Positions 48,905 to 60,139 of a DNA stretch of 64,000 bases are shown here, one piece after another. A model generated the notes under the pieces. The model had not been told where the DNA came from. It ran no database searches and saw only the letters and a program-made list of their open reading frames with translations. Both the position numbers and the translations under genes were made by a program. The first letter of the stretch is position 1; each line of letters opens with the position of its first letter. Source of the DNA: Pyrenula massariospora (Eukaryota > Ascomycota > Eurotiomycetes > Pyrenulales > Pyrenulaceae); the NCBI GenBank assembly GCA_021030905.1, contig JAGFMI010000019.1:620001-684000 (forward strand). The letters are read 5' to 3'.

Positions 48905-51643
48905 GTCGGGCTCTGACGGGAAATATGCGAAATGCGTCCGAAGGATTCGGGATATTCCATCCTCGAGCGTGTATTCGGTGAGCGGGAAGAAGCGAGGGGT
49001 TGATCCGTCACGGATCAAGTTCGGTGATAAGTCGTTCAGATGCTTGCTAGAGTAAAGTCCACTCGTTGATCTAGAGAGCTGTGAAGAATCGAGTCCCTAT
49101 TTGTGGGTAGTTGATGCGCTTCAAAATTGATAGACCAATGTCATGCTTTACAAGCCCCCTCATGAACGTTGAGACCTAAACACGATCTGTGTTTTTTCAT
49201 ACTTGCCTGGCGGCATCTGAGACTCATGGACCGTGCTGTATCAATTTCATGACGTTCGTGTGTCACTCCAACCGGCTCGTCGGGTGGCACGGTGTCCTGT
49301 TGGTTTCAAGGATCGCTCGATTCGGGCAACGATGAGACTTGAGGAAACCAGGCGGCTTTGTGGTTCTCAAGTCCGTCATCCGTCACCATAGTGCTGTGCA
49401 GCGTCATCTTCGGTGCCGCACGACCAAGGGTTCAGTATACGAGCCAACGGGCTGATGCTAAGATCCAAACCGGAAGGGGTATTTGTGCATAGCCTTGACT
49501 TCGACGGATGTCCGGTTTTTGCTTCTAAGGAGTAAGACAGAATGAGACCAGGACGAGGCGAAAATATGAGACAGGATGGCGGTGGTAGATTGATATCAAA
49601 CCAGTGGGGCACAGCAAGGTTTTCGCCATTGTCAATTCATCCCATATGCAGAGATGTCCATAAGTGCTTTTGCTCACAGAATCCCCATTTCCTTTAAGAT
49701 ACACCTCGATCACCACGATTGCACCGATGATCATATCTTCAAGATGTACCCAGCACAGGTTCAGTTTGGGATCAATTTTGCTTGAGGTTCGTGAGAGCCG
49801 GATTTTTTCCTCCGATCCATGCTGCACACCTACATTGATATCAACCGATAGGGCGCGCCGCAAATCCAACGTCTGGCGTAAGACGGCGTAACATTCCAAG
49901 GCAGAACGATATCTAAGGGCGGGACAAAAACATAAAGCGGGATGAGAAGTCGAGACAGAGACGAATCGCATCCTCTGAGAGCAAACCAGGTCTAGAGACG
50001 TTTGAATAAGGCTGACCAATTGATTCACAGCAATGGATTACGGTCTAGAAGGGTCCTGTCCCGACGGCACGGAACTGCAGGTCAGAATCCTGCCAGATCC
50101 TTCCAAAGCATGGCCATTCAACACTGGAAATACTCCGTTAGTCTCCCCAGGTCGGGACTCGGCGTTATCACGCAAACATGTTAGACATAATTTTTGCATA
50201 TCTGACATGCGCAGAACATAGATTTGTCCTGCCAGGAGGCGGCCGGAGCGTACACGATATAGCCTTCGTGTGAGCATTTTGCCACGGAAGAGCTTATGCT
50301 TTCTTCAAAATTCGTTTTCCAGACTGAAAACATAATGGTTCAATCTAAAGCAACATCTAAACGATGAAGGAACGTATTGGGGACAAACTGAAACTTTGCT
50401 CGAGATATACTCGCGAAGACGGTTGCGTGCATATCCAGGATTCATCATGACACTAGCTTGATTGTCAGAGTTATGCTGTAATTTCATAGGCGAAAGGCGC
50501 AGATCAATGTTTGGTTGGGAAGTAAGGGTTTTCATGTACTTTGCAGCAGCAAATGTGTACCTTTACCACTCATCAACAACCAAAAGGTTGTCATGTCATT
50601 TCGAATCATAGAGGCTTTACAACCTTATTACAGCAGTCAGGCAAACTAGGTCTAGTTCAGCCTACCATATTAAGGAGATTAAGGATATTTCGCGTAGCAT
50701 GTTGCAGCAGAAATCAAGAGTTCATTATGCGTTGAAAAGGATGGGCCTAGGCATGGTAGTTGCGTGTGTTGAAAAAAATCCATGAAATAAAATCGTCAAG
50801 CTATAGAATTCTCTTGGGCGAAGCTCTGAACTTCTAGGTGGAGGCTTTCGATTGCTGAAATCTCCTTGGAATACGAAAACAGGCTGGAAGCATATCAGGT
50901 CTGGAGGGTTAATTCTCGGATTCAGGACGTAAGGTGATGCCGCTCTACGCTTGGACCTTGTCGCGCGACGCCCACCCTAGCGCCGACCGAATCGCTCTAA
51001 CCAGGACGCCGGTGTCTTGGCGCTAAACTCCAAGGTGCTACTTACCGCTTGGTAAGGGATAAGTCTATGCTACATCCTGTTGAAAGATACAAGAATGAAG
51101 AATTGAAGATAAGGTCAGCCAATCCTTTAATTACCAACTGCGTGAGAAGACCTCCCAAAGCACATTTAGACAGGTAGCCAAGTTCCCTATGCGCCTCAAA
51201 GATTCTTCTAACTGTGTTGGCTCTTCGCTACTCCGTCACTTCTCTGCGTGACAGACCTCTCATTGACTCGGGCTGTACACATCGATATCGTGATTTTAGC
51301 TATTTGTCTTACCTGACGAATCTTGAAAACCTGACAGCTTCACTGAAGTCCATATTATCTCATTGTTTTGGCTATCCGAAAAGATCCTGATAATGCTGAT
51401 TGGGTGGTGAATTCTGAATTCAAATTGGAGAATGTCGAGCAACGAGGCTCTAATCTGCCCTACGTGGCTGAGCCTGGACAAAACGGAATTCGGAGACGCC
51501 CATTGGCGAGCCGATGAAGATCCAAAGCCTTACATTACCATGACTTTGTCATGAGAAATGTTCCACTTGTCGATCTCTTTTTGTATTTCTAAAACTATCT
51601 CGTCGCAAACATAGAGCTTAGGTACTTATGATTTTCGGCAAGA
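48905..51643. other. Gene-poor region
   Basis: No supported gene in 2.7 kb. A minus-strand frame at 50028-49525 (167 codons) and another at 50277-50038 are open but unrecognised, and have no credible splice link. Stops are dense elsewhere. Confidence 0.35.
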
Positions 51644-53067
51644 ATGGCGGAGACTCTGGGTCTCGCCGCCAATTTGACGGCGGTCATCGGTGCGGGGCTC
51701 GGCCTTTCGAAGTACCTCTATGATTTTGCAAGCGTCCTTGGTTCAGCCTCAAGCGATGTGAAATCGCTCGCGACCGAGATAACCTTGTTCTGTTCTGTTT
51801 TAAAGCAAACACAATCAACGCTGTCTCAAGCAAGAGCCTTTCGCATATCTACATCAGCCATTCAGACAGCGCAGGATGTCATAGATAGGTGCAAGGTGGT
51901 CTTCGACAACCTCGACGAGATCGTCAAAAAGGTACAGAAGGTTCAACCACAGCTCGATCTAGTAACAAGATTCAAATGGTTCTTCAAAGAGAAACGAGTC
52001 CTGCTTGTCCACGAACAGCTAAAAACATGTGGTGCAACGCTAAATTTAATGCTGACGACTTTAATCTTGGCCCAGAAAATTGCAACAAGAAGGTAAATCT
52101 GGGCCTTTGAACTGTCGGTTTTCCTTCATTGACATGGAGCAGATCGTCGTCGGTAAATGTAGAAGATGAAGACACGCAAGATAGGCTGATGACCTACACT
52201 TTGTTCATGGCTCAGCAAGCCGCGACGGAACGCTTAGCAATTGTGGAAGAGGAGCACAGGATAGCCGAGGAGCAGACAGCACTCGATGCACTTCCAAGTC
52301 ATAAAAATCTGTCTCCTATTGGTGAAGAGCGACCACTTGTGACTCAAGAAAGGCCGCATCGAAATCAATCGGGCCCTCTCGCTAGCCACATCCAGCCGAG
52401 TAATTTTAACGATCGCTTGTCGACGATTCTTAGCCGCCAACTAAGCTACTTGAGTGTCGCAGCGAGTGTCAATAACACGATCTTAGATGAGAATCGGTTA
52501 TCCATACTTCAGTCTGATGAGTTGCTGCGACACTGGACGGATCAAAGTGACCCACTTGCGGCAGAAATTCCGGAACCTAGGCCCCTACCTTTGCACTCTA
52601 TGCGAGATGACTCTCAATTCTACGACAGAAGCATGATGGGAAGCCAAAGCCCAGTAACACCGGTCCTTTACAACGACTCTTTTAAAAACCTCACAGGGAC
52701 CGCCTCTGTGCCCACACTTGATCAAGCTACGTTAACAAACACAAATGAGGAGGCACAGAATCCATCCCCAACTGTCGACATTTTCAAAAGATTTCGCGTA
52801 GGCTTAGATGATCCTTGCTGGAAGGTCTTACCGGCGGCACTTAGAAAATACAACATAAATACCGATTGGAGAACATATGCACTATATATTGTTTTCGGCG
52901 ACAAAGAGCGCTGTGTTGGGTTGGAAGAGAAGCCTCTTGCCTTGTTTAAAGAATACGATAAAACAGGGGGTAAAGCAATGTTCATGCTCAGGAAGCTCGC
53001 TATGCCAACACTACTCCCCCTGAATAGCACACCAGTCGACGATTTGAAAAACCAAAATTTCAAATGA
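51644..53067 (+). CDS. Protein with STAND-type N-terminal domain and RA-like C-terminal domain
   Basis: Exons 51644-52092 and 52143-53067 with a 50-nt intron (GTAAAT donor, CAG acceptor), 457 aa. Residues 1 to about 150 follow the fungal STAND N-terminal (HeLo-like) pattern: AANLTAVIGAGLGLSKYLYD, then paired helices ending LMLTTLILAQKI. The middle is disordered and polar, with a short helical start (MTYTLFMAQQAATERL). Residues 373-437 resemble a Ras-association beta-grasp (DPCWKVLPAALRKYNINTDW; YALYIVFGDKERCVGLEEKP). Fungal genomes often have proteins with this combination and unknown role. A signalling or recognition adaptor is plausible but unproven. Frames are intact. Confidence 0.85.
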
Positions 53068-54339
53068 AGGTCGCTTTTAAAGCTTGAACAGTTCTTCGCA
53101 CCGATTGATTCCATTGTTTCAGTCTTGAGTATTTAGAAATATATAAAACATCACAACATTTCGCTAGAGCCAGGTTCAGAAAGGCGAGGATCCTTCATAG
53201 CGATCTTCGACCTGTTAGTAACACCTACCTCTCGCAAGCTCATTGACTGCCTGCGCACTTATGGCACGATCCATTAAGCAACAACTTAGTAGTACAAGAA
53301 GTAAACAATTTGGACGGGTCTCAGCCGAGCTTGAATTCATCTCAAGCAGGTTGCCCACCTTCCCGCCTGCCCACAAAACGTACATCAGCTGTGCCTCCAG
53401 CTGTACATCGGACCTTCACTTTCTCAGTCATCCTGGCCAAAGACCTTTCATAAATAAGAGCTGGGTAAAACCCACTCTCATGCGCGCGCCTCCCATGACT
53501 ACTTTAGAGCATCTTACGGTCGCCCGGGACCTCTAGATGCCCCTCGTGTCGACCTTGAATCGTGATGATAAGCGAAGTTTCCTTGCTTGGCTTTGGTTTT
53601 TGACTGATACTGTTTTTGAATATTAGAAACCTCGGAAGGGGGTTTGTGATACCGATGCCGAAGTTCTACCTTATTCTGAGAAAAATCCTGACCATTCGTT
53701 CTTTTCCGAAGTTGTTTAGCAAAGGCACACAGTTTCAAAGGCTCATACCATACGTTGGGCTGGGAGACGTGCGGTCAGCTGGCCTAGCACTCATTAACGA
53801 GATTTTTGAAGATTCTTTTTAGGGCCTTAGATCATGCCGGAACCACACAGACGACAGCAAAGACACTCTAGCTTATCTGAAACCTAGTTAGAGAAGCTAG
53901 GGATATTTGCCGAGCACATATTCAAAGGTCTAGAAACTAACAGCACGGTATTTGAGGTACCCATCAATATGTTCGTCGCTACCTTTAGGACGTGAGGAGA
54001 ACGGTGGGGCGATGCGGATTATTGGTGTTCTTGTCGCCTGGGCCCGCCAAGACTTTTGTTTACTCCGCCGCGTTCGACGTAGCCAAAACTATTTCGCATG
54101 GTAGGCAAACGACTCGCAAATTCACATCACTCCCCACTATCAATGCATCTGTTGAACAAGACTGTCTTCTTAGCGAGCCTGGTTCTGGTCGACGTTCTTC
54201 CTGTTCAATACCCATCAATTGTCGCCAAAGCAGCCTCGTAGCTGCCGATCTCGAAAGACCAAAGCATCTGGCAAGGCTGTCTGAGGCTTTTTTGGTGATG
54301 AGAACTACCAGGACTTGCATTTGAACTCTTCTTTGCATG
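53068..54339. other. Intergenic
   Basis: No gene supported. Short frames at 53243-53536, 53616-53822 and 53992-54324 lack coding features. The last part is the promoter of the nucleoporin gene. Confidence 0.4.
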
Positions 54340-55789
54340 ATGGAGGTCCATAGTGTACTTCCTGAGGAGCGCGCACGAGATGAAAATGGCAAACCTCTAC
54401 CATGGGGCTATCGCTACCTCGAGTACGTTTACTTCTCTCAGCACATTTGCTCTTGTCAGTATGCTGCTAACCACTTATTTCAGCTCAGCTCGGAACCCGA
54501 GAACCGCACCTGAAGAGACTGGTCCCTTTGGTCGTCACCGAACAGCTCGCTATACTAGTTCCATGGGTCGAACCTCACGTGGCCGTACAGGAACTACACC
54601 TATACGAAAAGAAGATCCCAATGTTGCCGAATTTGGCCGGCTACTAAGCAAGCAACAAAAAGAGGACGAGAAGTCGAACACTCCTCGGCCAGATACTTCA
54701 CCACCCGCGAACACCAAATTACCAGCCGATTCCTCAACCGCTCCGAACATCTCTACCGACAAAGTCCCAACGGAAGTTCTCCTCTTTGGCTATGCTTCGA
54801 AAGCCTCCGAATGGCGCGTGATATCAAAATTCGAGCGCATAGTATCTCCTTCAGGCTATATCTGCGAGGATTATTCCCGCACCGACCCAATGCAACCTTT
54901 TACCTCAACAAGTACCTTTTCCCCTACCGTCTCCCTCTCCACCCCATCCCGGAGCCTATCCAAATCCGCCCTCAAGAAGTCCCGAAACTACCAAGGTGGC
55001 GCGCATTGGATAAAAGTCACATTCGACAGCCACGACTCCGCCGAACGCGCTGTCTTTTACTCCCCTCAAGAAATAGAAGGCCACCTTGTCTTCGCTCAGA
55101 TGTGGAACGGCCGGGGCCCTTTCGCCGATCAACCAATCCCAAAAGCAAGCCATCTTGCCAGTGACATGCAGCGACAACTCAACCCCCAGATCCGAACCAT
55201 GACCACCGCCGAATCAACCGGCTACCTCTCCGCAGCCGCCGCCGCTGACCACACGCAAACTCTCCCCCGCTCCTTCGTCTCCCCAGAAGCCCAATTCACC
55301 CAACCCACAACTACAAAAGACGACGGCTCCATAACATCCACGACCGCCTCCTCCGCAACCGCCACAGAGTCCGCTCCGCCGGGCCTAAGATCTAGATCCA
55401 CCCCAAACCTCACAACCCAAACCGCCAACCCGCCCTGGTCCACCGACCCCTCCCGCCAATTCACCTCCAAAATCCCCAACGTCCGCCGCGCCGTCCTGAA
55501 GCCAATCTCCGAAGCCCTCCCCCCGCAGCCCTCGCTGACAGACCGCCTCCTCCGCAACATCCCCGTTGTGAACTGGTTCATCGGCTCCGCCGGCGGCAAG
55601 GTTGCCGGGGTCGGCGTGATCGGAGAAGGGCCGGTGGTCAAGGCGGTCGCGAAGAAGGATACAGGCGGTGCTGGTGGGGAGGTGGTGATGTGGGAGTTTG
55701 ACTGGGAGGGGAATGGGATGTATTGGAGGTTTTGGGGCGGGGTGGATTGGTGGATTGGGACGGATTTTTGTGGGTTGAGGACGGAGTGA
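54340..55789 (+). CDS. Nucleoporin Nup53/Nup35 family
   Basis: Exons 54340-54422 and 54484-55789 with a 61-nt intron (GTACGT donor, GCTAAC branch, TTTCAG acceptor), 462 aa. The proposed start (MEVHSVLPEERARDENG) is in frame after splicing; an unspliced reading would start elsewhere. Residues 30-120 are polar. Residues about 120-240 are the MPPN/RRM-Nup35 domain (VPTEVLLFGYASKASEWRVI; HWIKVTFDSHDSAERAVF), with a Ser/Thr-rich insertion in the loop, common in fungi. The C-terminal end has the amphipathic membrane-binding segment LTDRLLRNIPVVNWFIGSA, then a Trp/Gly-rich tail. Nup53-type proteins dimerise through the RRM-like fold and link the nuclear pore to the membrane and to Nup155/Nic96 partners. 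Convergent with EGD1. Confidence 0.9.
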
Positions 55790-56565
55790 GGGGGTGGATG
55801 ATGGACATTGGATTGAAGGAATACATCATTTGATTAGCGAAGCGGGAGCATGACAAAGCGCTTTGGATGGGTCATAGTCTGTTGTTATACGCATTTCTCA
55901 CTTTGTACATATGCATCCCAGCTTACACTTAGCTGAAGCGTTGGATGGGAACCTTTGTCATTTGCCTTGCATCAGCTATTTGCATATAGCGAGAATGAAA
56001 AACACATAGACCCGAAGATAACCATGGTTACGCATTAATGGGCACTGAACAACGTGGCCTGCGCTATGGGGCAGATCTCGAGCAAGATAGATTGACTTAA
56101 ATAGACAATGGCGTACCTGCGCCTTTTGAAACAGGTCGGTGCTTTCAGCATGGGTTGTTTAAAGTCGACTTCAGGGGCCTAGATGGCGCTTGAGAGATCA
56201 CCCATGGGCCCTAATATTCGCGTTTCGTCTAGCCTGGCAACGTGGCAAGTGCTACGCATGGGAATGAAGCCCACGTCAAAAGCGGAGAGTAGCGCGTTGA
56301 GAACAGAAGAAAGGGCAGAGACTAGCGGGCAAAACATGAACCAAACGAGCGGAAAAGACAATCGCATCGCGCCAGGACCAGCGCAATCCAATACCGTTGA
56401 TTCTGAGATTCATTTCACGCTACTAAACAGAATCCAGAATGACCGAGCCTCCCAGTCATTCACGAACAGCCTCCGGTGCCGTGCCTGACATATCGTAGAA
56501 CACGCATCGGCAACCTAGAGCCACTGCACATACACAGCGTGCACTCCGCCGACGTCAAAGTCGCT
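55790..56565. other. Convergent intergenic
   Basis: 3' regions of the Nup53 (plus) and EGD1 (minus) genes. A plus-strand frame at 56183-56488 is not supported as a gene. Confidence 0.45.
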
Positions 56566-57415
56566 CTACTCGACCTTCCCCTCGAACGTCTCCCCCTCCA
56601 CCAAATCCGGGATATCATCTTCGTCGTCATCCCCCTCGCCCTCCTTCTTCTCCCCTTCCTTCTTCTGCATGCTCTGATAGCTCTCTGCTAACTTCCGCAG
56701 GCTCGCGAGGCTGTCGGGCCCGAGCTGGTTCAGGATCCCGGGTACGAGTTCTGTGAGTTCTTTGTCTTCGCCGTTGCCGTAGATGGCGAATGTGTTGGAG
56801 GGGACGGAGGCGTGTACTGGGCGACATGTGTGAGCAGGAGTTCCATCTGTGGATGTGCTTTGGACGAACCTTTTGGCGCGGCAAAATGGATGACATTCCC
56901 ATCTTCCTTGAACATGTTCACCTCTTCGATGGCCTGGATCGGTTGTACATTGAGTTTCTTGAGCGATGTTTGGAGTTTCTTGTCGTCAGTGCCGGAAGAT
57001 TTGTGCACTTTTTTGGTTTTGCGACGGGGGGTGCCTTTTCCACTGTAATGGAGGTATGAATTAGCTGGTTGTACAAGAGAGTGTGAGTATGAGTGAAATG
57101 GGCTGATGTTGCGGATAATTGAGCGAGAACATGGCATTCTATCGCTTCTTCTCTCTTGGATCTTCCGGCCGTGGTTCTAGAGGTAGCGAAGAGTAGTCGG
57201 TAATGATGATTGTGGGAACTCCATGGCGCGACCTGGAAGACATGATAGGAAAAACCCCCTTAGTACGTACCCTAAATGATGTGTAAGCAATGAGCAGCTA
57301 TTACACGGAGTGAAAATAAAACATCGTGCAGCGAGGAAGCTGCCGCTGGAAGGCACGAGGCTCACTTACCAATTCGTACACTCTGCTGCAGCCGTGCGAG
57401 CTTCGCTTGATCCAT
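56566..57415 (-). CDS. EGD1: Nascent polypeptide-associated complex subunit beta
   Basis: Exons 57415-57370, a proposed single base at 57271, 57042-56870 and 56816-56566, giving 156 aa, close to yeast Egd1. It begins [15 protein letters not shown]. Exon 3 carries [20 protein letters not shown] and [18 protein letters not shown], and exon 4 [17 protein letters not shown] with an acidic tail. The protein binds ribosomes with the alpha subunit and shields nascent chains. The conserved motif RIGGKGT needs one extra G between exon 1 and exon 3. The sequence TTTAG-G-GTACGT at 57276-57265 supplies exactly one nucleotide, and total length is a multiple of three only with it. Without it the acceptor at 57043 shifts the frame. 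An alternative acceptor would insert eight residues. Introns are 98, 228 and 53 nt. Confidence 0.88.
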
Positions 57416-58068
57416 CTTCGCAGTCCCTTCACCACCTTACAAACACCTCAGTGAGGAAACGGCAATTTTTTGAGCAAGTTCGGAGGGAAGACGAATAGGT
57501 CGGACGAGAACGGGAGTCTATGCAAAGCTATGCATTAGTGAGAGGCCGGCTTCTGGTGTAACAGAGTTGGGGTTTGGAATGAAGAATTTCAGGGTTGAAA
57601 ACTAACGATTTAGGGTAAAAGAGAGTAGATGGGGCTCAAGAAGAAACCAATGCTTCTTCTGTCCTCGCTTCAAATAATCTTCTCGTCGTGCTGCAGAGCT
57701 CCTCAATTGCAAAATCCGAACCTAAGTGCGGGCAAACCTCGGCCAATAGCGAATAGCCCTAAGAGCCGAATTGGGAGCCCTTAGACTACCTACCTACCTA
57801 GAGCTTGCGTGCTTGGACAACAATGTAATGGTAGCTGAGAATAGGTTCGCACGATTTACGAGAAATGCCATGAGATAGCCAAAAGCTGACGAACGTTGGT
57901 CAGGTTTCCCATTGATCCATTTCCATTTCCCATGCCTTATTTTGGTCTACTTTAGGACACTCTGAGCGTCAACTTTCGCCGCATGAATACCGAGAACACG
58001 TAAACTAGAAGTAAAGCTAAAAAAGCTTTCCCAATGCTGATTCTTGCATAACCCGAGTCTTCGTCTAG
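57416..58068. other. Intergenic
   Basis: Promoter of EGD1 and 3' region of the thioesterase gene. A short CTAC repeat lies near 57785-57797. No gene seen. Confidence 0.45.
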
Positions 58069-59047
58069 TCATTTAGTCGTTTCGCCAAGCGCGCCAGTAA
58101 TGAACCGTTCCAAGTCATCAATCTCTCCCATGTCTGCTGTATGCTGAACGCCTCTGTGGACAGTCAGCACCATCTTCTAGACTGTAGCTGTTGAATATCA
58201 TAACTCACTTATAACTCTTGAACTCAACCTTTCTTCCAAGCTCCTTGAGAGCATCTGCTGTCCCAGTGCCCCACTCATACTTGACAAGCGGATCGTCTGT
58301 TCCGTGACCCATGAACCAGGGAGTATCCTTGTTGGCCTCAGTAGCCAGTGTCTTAATCTTGTCTCCCAAGACTAGATAACTGGAAAGTCCGAAGATTCCG
58401 CCCAATTTGTAGGTTGTCGTAAGGCCTGTGAAGAGGCTCATTGCGCCACCTTGGGAGAAGCCGCCGAGTATGATCTTGTTAGAGGGAACTCCAGCATCGA
58501 CCTCTCCTTTGATGATATTGTCGAACATGGCTTTTGATCTCATGATTCCGGCCTCGTCGTGGGCATCCTTTGCTAGCTTATCGAACGTTGTCTACAAAGA
58601 TTCGTCAGTCATCTAATAAGCACGGTTGAAGGACAACTAGGGATAGGAAGGAGAGCTTAGAGAACCATGGGGTCTTACGATATCATACCAACCAGGCATG
58701 GGCATGCCAGAGTTCTGAAACACTTCAGTGAGCGGCACTTCTCCATAGTAAGGTCAATGTACCACTGTGATCGGAATCGTTGGTGCATTGGGGAAAATGA
58801 ATTTGACATCCGTGAACTTGTTCTTCCGTCTCCAGTGCTCGGCAATGAATGACCTGTGAAGGTGTCAGAGCGGCGGGTAATATCGCAAACGATTGTAGTG
58901 TTACCATCCAGCTCCACTAGCAAGTAGTCAGCTCGCCGAAGCCTTCGCATAGGAGAACCCTAACCTATCTCCAAGACCATGGGCCACAATGATAGTGGCT
59001 GTCTGCTTTCCCAGCGCGGGAACAATGATTGCTGGCGCGACCGGCAT
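58069..59047 (-). CDS. Acyl-protein thioesterase 1
   Basis: Six exons (59047-58965, 58916-58905, 58853-58763, 58714-58679, 58591-58209, 58153-58069), 229 aa. The start MPVAPAIIVPALGKQTATII leads to HGLGDSGAGW (24-32), whose SGAGW comes from a 12-nt exon. Then come HWRRKNKFTDVKFIFPNAP and GMPMPGWYDI. The triad is Ser120 (GGFSQGGAMS), Asp174 (HGTDDPLV) and His206 (GVQHTAD). The enzyme removes palmitoyl groups from proteins such as G-alpha and Ras and has lysophospholipase activity; it is cytosolic. Full-length for the family. All exon joins keep frame. The very small exons and the 48-51 nt introns make automatic prediction prone to error here. Confidence 0.9.
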
Positions 59048-60139
59048 CGTGAAAAGTTGAAACAGTCAATGCTGACCTTTGTACAGAAAACAGGATGGAA
59101 TTCAGCTGCTTGCTTGGTCGATCTCCGGTATTCCTATTTTGCCGACCTTCACCGCCTTGTACTACAAGATGGAGATGAGCGAAAGACAAGAACTTTCACC
59201 CAGTGACCTACAACCACTTGGCTAGGTAAGCCTCGAAATTCTAGTCGTTATGGAAAGAGATAAGCTCTGCTTCTAGAATCTATCACAAACATTTTCTAGA
59301 TCATGCAGAGTAACAAGGCCATCTAAGCTCCAATTCACCGCAGAGATCTTGCAGTCAATCACTCGAGGATTGAATGCGACGCATCTTCATCCCTTACTCG
59401 ATGGACTCATTGTCCATATTTTTCTGTCATAAAGATTAGTCCGAGTTTCCATCCCATGATTACTTTTCCATCTATTCAAAAAAATGTGACCTTGTTTCAA
59501 CAAGAGTACCGATTGATATCTGCCTCTTGGATTGAAATAGAGGAACAGGTGTGACTGCACAGCGAATGTCCTCCTTGCTGTTCCTTTTCTCTTTTTCCTC
59601 TCTCATTTTGTTCCAGAGAACTTCGGAATTATGTCATCAAGAATACAAACATGAATTCGTTTCTTGGATTCGATGCAAAGATATATTGCAGACGAGGTGA
59701 GGCATCAGAAGACGTGGCGCATCTGACAGTCAGTATTGGTATCCGCTTGGGTAATATTCAGATGCGCTACCACTGTTAATACCTAGCCTTGAGATTACCT
59801 GTGTCTGGTGTTTCAATAGTGTGAACTGCGTCACAAAGTGATAGGAAGTGACCAATTAAAGGTCTTCAGGCTGATTGGATTAGAGACGAGACTTAGTGAC
59901 CAGCACATCATGATATCGTGAGATCGATTGGAATTGAGGTGTCATTCGAACACGGTGAAAAGAGAACCAGCAAACCCCATATCAATCGAAAGAATATTTC
60001 CTGAAGAGAATGCACACGTTGAGGACGAATGCCGATAGCAACGAAGGGATTTTTAACAGATGGCGTGAGACTGGGCGTCATATAGGGAAAGACCGCTCTG
60101 GAATCCCACAAAGTCGGCCTATACATTATGGTTGCCTGC
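59048..60139. other. Intergenic
   Basis: No gene supported. The region is AT-rich and frames are short. Confidence 0.4.

Noticed and set aside
57043-57080. EGD1 acceptor at the upstream CCAG giving an eight-residue insert
   Set aside because: Keeps frame but disrupts the invariant IGGKGT motif, and the better branch/acceptor pair lies downstream; kept as the main alternative.
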